Shown piece after piece: positions 1-5,617 of a DNA stretch of 11,542 nt. This DNA is from Candidatus Muproteobacteria bacterium RIFCSPHIGHO2_01_FULL_65_16. Its GTDB lineage: Bacteria; Pseudomonadota; Gammaproteobacteria; Acidiferrobacterales; Sulfurifustaceae. The position numbers were made by a program, and so were the translations under genes. The notes under the pieces were generated by a model, which searched no databases, was not told the DNA's origin, and saw only the letters and a program-made list of their open reading frames with translations. Position 1 is the stretch's first letter, and each line of letters starts with the position of its first letter. The stretch is taken from assembly GCA_001785175.1 (NCBI GenBank), contig MFSY01000022.1, positions 7,699 through 19,240 of the forward strand, read 5' to 3'.

Positions 1-1081
1 CGCGGTGGCGCGCGAAGGCGCGATCGGCACGATCGCCTCGGTGGACCTGCGGCGGCTGCATAAGGACATCATGGCCCGGCTGCGCAAGTGCCGCGACCCG
101 GAGACGCACAGCGCGGCCAACGCCGAGGCCCTCGACCGCGAGGTGCGCGCGGCGCGCGCCATCGCCGGGCCCGACGGCTTCATCGCCGTCAACGTCATGC
201 GCGCGCTCAGCAACTACGCCGACATGGTCGTCCAGGCGTGCAAGAGCGGGGCCAACGCCATCGTCGCCGGCGCCGGGCTGCCGTTCGATCTTCCCGACCT
301 GACCGAGAAGTTCAAGCACGTGGCGCTCATCCCGATCCTGTCCGAGGAACGCGGCGTGCGCGCGGTGCTGAAGAAATGGGCGCGCAAGGGAAGGATGCCG
401 GACGCGATCGTGATCGAGCATCCGCGCTACGCCGGCGGCCACCTGGGCGCGACGCGCATTGACGAGGTAAACGACCCCCGATTCGATTTCAAGCGCGTCC
501 TCGATGAAATCCAGAAGGTCTTCAAGGAGCTCGGCATCGCGCTCGGCAAGATCCCGCTGATCCCCGCTGGCGGCGTCAACTCGTTCCAGAAGCTCAAGGA
601 GCTTTTCGACCTGGGCGCGGACGGGGCGCAGATCGGCACGCCGTTCGCGGTCACCGAGGAGTGCGACGCCCACCCGAATTTCAAGAAGGTGCTGGCCGAA
701 GCGAAGCCGCGCGACATCGTCACCTTCATGAGCGCCGCCGGCCTGCCGGCGCGCGCCGTGCTCACGCCGTGGCTCAAGCGCTACCTGGCCAAGGAGGAGA
801 AACTGCGCGCCAGCGCGCACCCCGACTGCGGCACCTGCCCGAGCCAGCTCCAGTGCCTGGCGCACTGCGGCTTCAAGGACGGCAACCCCGCGGCCGGCCA
901 GTTCTGCATCGAGACCCAGCTGGCCGCGGCCCAACGCGGAAACATCGAGCACGGGCTGTTCTTCCGCGGCTCGGAGCCGCTGCCATTCGACAGCGAAATC
1001 CGCAAGGTGAGCGAGCTGCTGGAATACCTCCTGACCGGCAAGCGCCCGGAAATCAGCGCCCATCCCGCCGCCGCGGCATGA
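1..1081 (+). CDS. Nitronate monooxygenase-like flavoprotein with C-terminal Cys cluster (5' end cut by window)
   Basis: This is an FMN-dependent TIM-barrel oxidoreductase of the nitronate monooxygenase / 2-nitropropane dioxygenase family. The frame is open from base 2. The first residues seen (AREGAIGTIASVDL) match the part just after the family's usual N-terminal QGGMG segment, so roughly 30-40 residues and the true start lie upstream. The GTG at 5 is probably internal. Visible family motifs, numbered from that GTG, are GGHLG (144-148), IPAGGV (186-191) and GADGAQIGTPFAVTEEC (204-220), which line the FMN phosphate site. Beyond the barrel, a tail has cysteines at 275, 278, 284, 288 and 301, which could bind metal or an Fe-S cluster (inference). 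The gene is 62 bp upstream of the oxidoreductase alpha-gamma gene on the same strand, so co-transcription is likely. Nitronate oxidation itself is not proven; many family members have other or unknown substrates. Confidence 0.85.
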   Translation, partial: AVAREGAIGTIASVDLRRLHKDIMARLRKCRDPETHSAANAEALDREVRAARAIAGPDGFIAVNVMRALSNYADMVVQACKSGANAIVAGAGLPFDLPDLTEKFKHVALIPILSEERGVRAVLKKWARKGRMPDAIVIEHPRYAGGHLGATRIDEVNDPRFDFKRVLDEIQKVFKELGIALGKIPLIPAGGVNSFQKLKELFDLGADGAQIGTPFAVTEECDAHPNFKKVLAEAKPRDIVTFMSAAGLPARAVLTPWLKRYLAKEEKLRASAHPDCGTCPSQLQCLAHCGFKDGNPAAGQFCIETQLAAAQRGNIEHGLFFRGSEPLPFDSEIRKVSELLEYLLTGKRPEISAHPAAAA

Positions 1082-1143
1082 GGTTACAGGCCGTGCCCGC
1101 CGGGCGGCGCCGACAGCGCCGCGACGTCAGCTAATCTCCGATC

Positions 1144-3147
1144 ATGCCCCCGAAAAACTCAGGCGCGACCGCCCCTCCCTACCCCGGTACGCCGACCACC
1201 GCCGACGGCTCGGCCGTGGTCGTGTGGGTCGAGACCAACACCTCCGACGGCGCCTGCGCCTATCCGATCACGCCCTCGACCAACATGGGCACGGGTTATC
1301 AGCTGGCGGTCGCCAACGGCAACAAAAACCTCTGGGGCCGGGAGCTGTTCTTCCTCGAGCCCGAATCCGAACACAGCGCGGCCTCGGCCTGCGAGGGCTT
1401 CGCCCTCGCCGGCGGGCGCGTGACCAATTTCACCTCCGGCCAGGGGCTGGTGTTGATGAAGGAGGTGCTGTACCCCATCTCCGGCAAGCGCCTGCCGATG
1501 GTGTTTCACATCGGCGCGCGCGCGCTGACCTCGCATTCGCTCAACGTGCACGCCGGCCACGACGACGTCATGGCCGTGGCCGACTGCGGCTGGGGCATGC
1601 TGTTCGCGCGCAACGCCCAGGAGGCGCAGGACCTGGGGCTGATCGCGCGGCGCGCGGCGGAAAACTCGCGCACGCCGTTCATGTCGGTCCAGGACGGCTT
1701 CCTCACCACGCACACGATCGAGAACGTGCGCCTGGCGGAGCCGGAGCTGATGAAAGAATACGTCGGCGATCCGCGCGACAAGCTCGCGTGCTTTTTCGAT
1801 CCCGACCGCCCGCTGATGACGGGCGTGGTGCAGAACCAGGATTCCTACATGAAGGGCAAGATCGCGCAGCGCTACTTCTACGACGAGGTGCCGCGCCATC
1901 TGGGCGAGGCGTTCGACGAGTTTCACCGGCTCACCGGCCGGCGCTACGGCTTCGTGGACGGCTACCGCCTGGAAGACGCCGAGTACGCCATCGTCGGCCT
2001 GGGCTCGGTGATGGAGACCGCGATTCCGGCGGTGGACTGGATGCGCAAACAGTTCGGCTGGAAGGTCGGCCTGCTGCACGTGACCAGCTTCCGGCCGTTC
2101 CCCGGGCGCGCGATCGTCGCGGCGCTGAAAAACTGCAAGGCGGTTTCGGTGATCGAGCGCATGGACAACCCGCTGGCCAAGGACAACCCCCTGACCGTCG
2201 AGGTCAAGGCGGCGTTCGCCGACGCGGCCGCCGGCATGAGTGGTTATGACGCGATCACACGCGTGCCGAAAATCTACTCCGGCGTCTACGGCCTGGGCTC
2301 GCGCGACACGCGCGTGGGCGACCTCGTCGCCGTCGCCGAGAACATGATCGCCGGCGGCAGGGAATTCTTCGCGCTCAACATCGTCCACCCGACGGCGCTC
2401 GCGCGCCGGCACGACCCGGACGTGCGCCCGCGGGGCGCGTTCTCCATGCGCGGCCACTCGGTCGGCGGCTACGGCTCGGTGACCACCAACAAGGTCATCG
2501 CCTCGTTGGTCGAGGAGATTTTCGGCCTGTTCGTGCAGGCCTATCCCAAGTACGGCTCGGACAAGAAGGGCCTGCCGACGACGTATTATCTCACCGTCGC
2601 GCACGAGCACATCCGCGAGCACGCGGAGCTCGAGCACGTGGACTTCGTGCCGATCCACGACATCAACGCCTTCGGCGCCGCCAACCCCATGCACGGCATC
2701 GCCGCCGGCGGCTGCCTCTTCATCCAAAGCCGCTTCGAGACCGACGCCGAGGTCTGGCGGCACATCCCGTCCCTGGCGCGCGACACCATACTGAAGAAGC
2801 GCCTGCGCGTGTTTTATCTCGACGCGGTGCGCATCGCGCGCGAGCTCGCCGCCACGCCCGACCTGCAGACGCGCATGCAGGGCATCGTGCTGCTCGGTAT
2901 CTTCCTCAAGGTCGCGCCGTTCGTGCGCGCGAAAAACCTGAGCGAGGCGCAACTGTTCGAGGGCGTCGAGAGGGCGCTGCGCAAGTATTTCGGCCGCCGC
3001 GGCGAAAAGGTCGTCGAGGCCAACCTCACGGCCGTGAAACAGGGCTACTTCGGCGCGCACGAGCTCGACCTCGCCCGCATCTCGGCAGCCGTGGCGGACA
3101 GTCGGCCAACAACTCAACGCAGAGACGCAGAGGCGCGGAGAAAATAG
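1144..3147 (+). CDS. 2-oxoacid (probably pyruvate):ferredoxin oxidoreductase, N-terminal half (alpha-gamma, NifJ domains I-III)
   Basis: This chain corresponds to the first half of NifJ-type pyruvate:ferredoxin oxidoreductase, which cleaves a 2-oxoacid with CoA to acyl-CoA and CO2 and reduces ferredoxin in the cytoplasm. Domain I (about 20-260) has YPITPSTNMG (40-49) and the HIGARALTSH stretch, whose Arg126 corresponds to the substrate-binding Arg of NifJ. Domain II (about 275-400) contains VIERMDNPLAKDNPL. The gamma domain (about 405-645) contains RGHSVGGYGSVTTNK (436-450). No iron-sulfur motif is present; those are in the next gene. The ATG at 1144 lacks a clear Shine-Dalgarno sequence, but the homology begins only about 20 residues later, so the start is plausible. 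The last roughly 16 residues and the stop lie inside a palindromic repeat, so this tail is probably not conserved. Substrate could be pyruvate or another 2-oxoacid. Confidence 0.9.
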   Translation: MPPKNSGATAPPYPGTPTTADGSAVVVWVETNTSDGACAYPITPSTNMGTGYQLAVANGNKNLWGRELFFLEPESEHSAASACEGFALAGGRVTNFTSGQGLVLMKEVLYPISGKRLPMVFHIGARALTSHSLNVHAGHDDVMAVADCGWGMLFARNAQEAQDLGLIARRAAENSRTPFMSVQDGFLTTHTIENVRLAEPELMKEYVGDPRDKLACFFDPDRPLMTGVVQNQDSYMKGKIAQRYFYDEVPRHLGEAFDEFHRLTGRRYGFVDGYRLEDAEYAIVGLGSVMETAIPAVDWMRKQFGWKVGLLHVTSFRPFPGRAIVAALKNCKAVSVIERMDNPLAKDNPLTVEVKAAFADAAAGMSGYDAITRVPKIYSGVYGLGSRDTRVGDLVAVAENMIAGGREFFALNIVHPTALARRHDPDVRPRGAFSMRGHSVGGYGSVTTNKVIASLVEEIFGLFVQAYPKYGSDKKGLPTTYYLTVAHEHIREHAELEHVDFVPIHDINAFGAANPMHGIAAGGCLFIQSRFETDAEVWRHIPSLARDTILKKRLRVFYLDAVRIARELAATPDLQTRMQGIVLLGIFLKVAPFVRAKNLSEAQLFEGVERALRKYFGRRGEKVVEANLTAVKQGYFGAHELDLARISAAVADSRPTTQRRDAEARRK

Positions 3148-3202
3148 CAGTGAATCACCAGATCAAGTTTCCTCTCTGCGCCTTTGCGCCTCTGCGTTGA
3201 GT
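3112..3202. repeat. Palindromic intergenic repeat (GACGCAGAGGCGC type) between the two oxidoreductase genes
   Basis: The left arm 3112-3141 and the right arm 3173-3202 are inverted copies matching at 27 of 30 positions, around a 31-base centre. The arms are built from short units such as ACGCAGAG and GGCGC. In mRNA this would form a long stem between the two oxidoreductase cistrons. The left arm overlaps the end of the upstream gene, whose TAG stop at 3145-3147 is just past the arm. Similar CGCAGAG palindromes are known as dispersed repeats in many proteobacteria; copy number in this genome cannot be seen here. Confidence 0.85.
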
Positions 3203-3216
3203 CTTTGAGATTCCCG

Positions 3217-3221
3217 TAGGA
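3217..3221 (+). promoter_or_regulatory. Ribosome binding site of the oxidoreductase delta-beta gene
   Basis: TAGGA lies six bases before the ATG at 3228. It shows that the second half is translated from its own start and not by frameshifting from the first half, which is read in a different frame. Confidence 0.6.
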
Positions 3222-3227
3222 CCAACC

Positions 3228-4793
3228 ATGTCAGCCACCGAAAAGTTCGCCGCCGACTTCATAGACCAGGAGATCTTCGAGAAGGAGATCCTGGGCGCGT
3301 ATCAGGACGGCAGCGCCGAACAGTGTCTGCCGGCGGATCGCGCGGTCGCGCTCTCGTGGATGCCGCCGGCGACCGGCGCGCTGCGCGATTTCTCCACCAT
3401 CGCGCCGGACCTGCCGGAGCTCGACGCCGCCAAGTGCGTCGGCTGCATGGAGTGCGTGACCCAGTGCCCCGACACCGCGATCCTCGCCAAGATCGTGCCG
3501 GCGGCGCAACACGCCGCGCTGGTGGACAAGCTCGGGGGCGAGGAGCACGGCGACTTCACCGCGCGCCAGTTCGCCAAAACCACCAAGTATTTCGACGTGC
3601 CGGCGCGCAAGGGGCACGAGGGCGGGATGTTCTTCCTCGTCACCGATCCCGGCAAGTGCAAGGGCTGCGGCGAGTGCGTCACCGCCTGCGGCGATCATCA
3701 GGCGCTGCGCATGATCCCCAAGACCGACCGCAATCTCGAGCAGTACCGCGCCGCGACCTCCGTGTTCCGCAAGCTCCCCGACACGCCGCGCGCCTACATC
3801 CAGGACAAGGTGCTGTCGGACATGATGCTCCGGAACTCGACGCACCTTTTCGTCGGCGGCGCGGCCTCGTGCATGGGCTGCGGCGAGACGACCGCGATCC
3901 GCATGATGCTGACCGCGACCGCGTTCGTGCACGGCGAGAACTCCATGGGCATCGTCGCCGCCACCGGCTGCAACACCGTGTACGGCTCGACCTATCCGCA
4001 CAACCCCTACAAGGTGCCGTGGACCAACTCGCTGTTCGAGAACGCCCCGGCGGTGGCCATGGGCGTGCGCGCACAGTGGGACCAGCGCGGCCTCAAGTCC
4101 AAGCGCCTGTGGGTGCTCGGCGGCGACGGCGCCATGCTCGACATCGGCTTCCAGGCGCTGTCGCGCATGCTCATGAGCGGCATGGACATCAAGGTGCTGG
4201 TGCTCGACACCCAGGTGTATTCCAACACCGGCGGCCAGGCCTCGACCGCGACGTTCCTGGCGCAGGACTCGAAGATGGCGGCCTACGGCAAGAGCCAGCA
4301 CGGCAAGAGCGAGCGGCGCAAGGAGCTGGCGCAGATCGCCATGATGCACCCGGGCGTGTACGTGGCCCAGACCACCTGCGCCCACGTCAATCACTTCTAC
4401 CGCGCGATCCTCGCCGCCAACGAATATCCCGGCCCGGCGATCGTGAACGTCTACACGCCGTGCCAGCCGGAGCACGGGATCGGCGACGACGCCTCGGTGC
4501 GCCAGTCCAAGCTCGCGGTGGACGCGCGCGCCTTCCCGCTGCTGGTCTACGATCCGCGTGCGGGCGAAAGCCTCAAGGAGCGGCTGAACCTCCAGGGCAA
4601 CCCGGCGCGCAAGGACGATTGGTATGTGACGCCGAAGGGCGAGACCGTCAACTTCGTGAGCTTCGCGCGCACCGAGGGCCGCTTCGCCAAGCACTTCGAC
4701 CAGGACGGCAACCCCTCGCCGGCGCTGCTGCGGGCCCAGGAAGACCGGCTCAAGAACTGGCGGCTGCTGCAGGAACTGGCGGGGTTGCGCTGA
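3228..4793 (+). CDS. 2-oxoacid (probably pyruvate):ferredoxin oxidoreductase, C-terminal half (delta-beta, NifJ domains IV-VI)
   Basis: This chain carries the electron-transfer and thiamine diphosphate parts of the NifJ-type enzyme. Residues 1-65 resemble the NifJ linker domain IV. The ferredoxin-like domain has two [4Fe-4S] motifs: Cys70/73/76/80, ending in CP, and Cys144/147/150/154, ending in CG. In the thiamine diphosphate domain, Cys215, Cys218, Cys248 and Cys412 sit where NifJ binds its proximal [4Fe-4S] cluster. GGDGAMLDIGF (298-308) through YSNTGGQAST (331-340) is the cofactor and Mg site, with Asn333 in the substrate-binding position. All key residues are present, so the enzyme should be active with the preceding gene product; 667 plus 521 residues equals a typical single NifJ chain. 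Pyruvate is the best guess because of the close NifJ resemblance; another 2-oxoacid is possible. The direction in vivo (pyruvate oxidation or synthesis) cannot be told. Confidence 0.92.
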   Translation: MSATEKFAADFIDQEIFEKEILGAYQDGSAEQCLPADRAVALSWMPPATGALRDFSTIAPDLPELDAAKCVGCMECVTQCPDTAILAKIVPAAQHAALVDKLGGEEHGDFTARQFAKTTKYFDVPARKGHEGGMFFLVTDPGKCKGCGECVTACGDHQALRMIPKTDRNLEQYRAATSVFRKLPDTPRAYIQDKVLSDMMLRNSTHLFVGGAASCMGCGETTAIRMMLTATAFVHGENSMGIVAATGCNTVYGSTYPHNPYKVPWTNSLFENAPAVAMGVRAQWDQRGLKSKRLWVLGGDGAMLDIGFQALSRMLMSGMDIKVLVLDTQVYSNTGGQASTATFLAQDSKMAAYGKSQHGKSERRKELAQIAMMHPGVYVAQTTCAHVNHFYRAILAANEYPGPAIVNVYTPCQPEHGIGDDASVRQSKLAVDARAFPLLVYDPRAGESLKERLNLQGNPARKDDWYVTPKGETVNFVSFARTEGRFAKHFDQDGNPSPALLRAQEDRLKNWRLLQELAGLR

Positions 4794-4811
4794 CCAGGGG
4801 CGGCGCGCCGG

Positions 4812-4970
4812 CTAGAAGCTATCTCAAAAACACCCGAACCGCAGATGAACGCAGATTAATGAAGAGGTAAACGCGGATTTATCGCATGAATCCTTCGTAT
4901 ATCTGCGTTCATCCCTGGAAATAAATCCGCGTTAATCCGCGGTTAAAGTATTTTTTGAGATAGGTTCTAG
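4812..4970. mobile_element. MITE-like 159-bp element with 20-bp terminal inverted repeats
   Basis: The left end 4812-4830 and the right end 4951-4970 are inverted copies of CTAGAACCTATCTCAAAA, with one internal mismatch. Each end carries CTAG. Inside lies a second inverted pair, 4837-4860 and 4921-4944, matching at 20 of 24 positions and built from CCGCAGAT / CGCGGATT units. There is no room for a transposase, so it would be a non-autonomous element or a remnant. It fills the space between the convergent oxidoreductase operon and rhodanese gene and may act as a two-way terminator (inference). The rhodanese TAG stop at 4967-4969 lies in the right terminal repeat. The ends recall IS5-group insertion sequences, but this is from memory only. 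Confidence 0.65.
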
Positions 4971-5419
4971 TTATTTCTGGCCACCGGGAGGTTCGCGGCC
5001 GCCCAGGCCTCCATGCCGCCGGCGACGCTGGACGCGTTCTGGTAGCCGAGCAGATGCAGGAGCCGCACGGCCTCGAGGCTGTCGCGGCCGGTGCGGCAGA
5101 GGCACAGCAGGCGCAGCCGGTGCGCGGCGAACAGGTTCAGCATGCCGAGGTGGGACGGCATCGTGCTGACGATCGTCGCCAGCGGCGCCTCGTCTTCTTC
5201 CGCCCTTGCCGGTTCGCCGAGGAATCCCCGGAGAATGTATAACGGCAGAAACACGGCGCCGGCCGCGGGCGGGGAGTCCTCGATCTCCCGCGGGTGGCGG
5301 ACGTCCACGATTCGGCCCTGATTGTTGCAATGCATCTCGTACGCCGTCTGGACCGAGACGTGATCCCAGTTTTGAAGACTCAGGTCCCGGATTTTTCTTT
5401 GCGTCTGCGTCACGCCCAT
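4967..5419 (-). CDS. Single-domain rhodanese (sulfurtransferase-like) protein
   Basis: A cytoplasmic one-domain rhodanese of 150 residues from the ATG at 5419. It has the N-terminal IVDVRHPREIED segment (37-48), the active-site loop CRTGRDS with catalytic Cys108, and the C-terminal GGMEAWAAANLPV motif (134-146). Such proteins bind sulfane sulfur as a Cys persulfide and pass it on; the acceptor here is unknown. There is no signal peptide or membrane segment. I chose ATG 5419 because GGAGGA lies just before it. A TTG at 5443 would add eight residues but has no well-placed ribosome site. The stop codon comes from the terminal repeat of the adjacent 159-bp element. The region between the core motifs is longer and more divergent than in minimal rhodaneses such as GlpE, with an acidic stretch (AEEDE) around 73-77. 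Confidence 0.88.
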   Translation of the reverse strand: MGVTQTQRKIRDLSLQNWDHVSVQTAYEMHCNNQGRIVDVRHPREIEDSPPAAGAVFLPLYILRGFLGEPARAEEDEAPLATIVSTMPSHLGMLNLFAAHRLRLLCLCRTGRDSLEAVRLLHLLGYQNASSVAGGMEAWAAANLPVARNN

Positions 5420-5422
5420 AGT

Positions 5423-5428
5423 TCCTCC
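5423..5428 (-). promoter_or_regulatory. Ribosome binding site deciding the rhodanese start
   Basis: On the - strand GGAGGA is followed by three bases and then ATG (5419). The spacing is short but the match is full, and it favours this start over the TTG at 5443. Confidence 0.6.
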
Positions 5429-5541
5429 GATCAATCTGATCAATCCGCGACCGCGACCTCCGCCGGGCGCGGCCTTTAAAAAAAGTGGGCGTCCCTGCCC
5501 AATTCCTCAACGAGCCGGATAGACGCACATTAACAAGCGGC

Positions 5542-5561
5542 GGGTAACAGATGGGTAACAG
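5542..5561. promoter_or_regulatory. Two 9-bp direct repeats 11 bp apart, candidate operator upstream of the rhodanese gene
   Basis: GGGTAACAG occurs at 5542-5550 and 5553-5561; on the - strand it reads CTGTTACCC twice, one helical turn apart. A weak -10-like GTTAAT (5534-5529) follows seven bases after the nearer repeat on the - strand. Known SARP regulators bind direct repeats with 11-bp periodicity placed about 8 bp before a -10 box, and the neighbouring gene encodes a SARP-like regulator. No convincing -35 box was seen. The role is inferred. Confidence 0.35.
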
Positions 5562-5617
5562 CCGATGCGGGCCGGGTGCCCGGCGGGCGTGGTTCGGGGG
5601 AATACCTGTTTGATCGG

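Noticed and set aside
1159..3117. A long - strand open frame opposite the oxidoreductase alpha-gamma gene.
   Set aside because: His/Arg/Val-rich low-complexity product with no motif; the + strand gene is unmistakable.
3140..3230. Frameshift or pseudogene explanation for the two oxidoreductase halves.
   Set aside because: The second half has its own ATG with a ribosome site, both halves are intact at key residues, and the gap contains a repeat with no lost coding sequence.
3231..4694. A long - strand open frame opposite the oxidoreductase delta-beta gene.
   Set aside because: No family motif, and the opposite strand has all Fe-S and thiamine diphosphate motifs.
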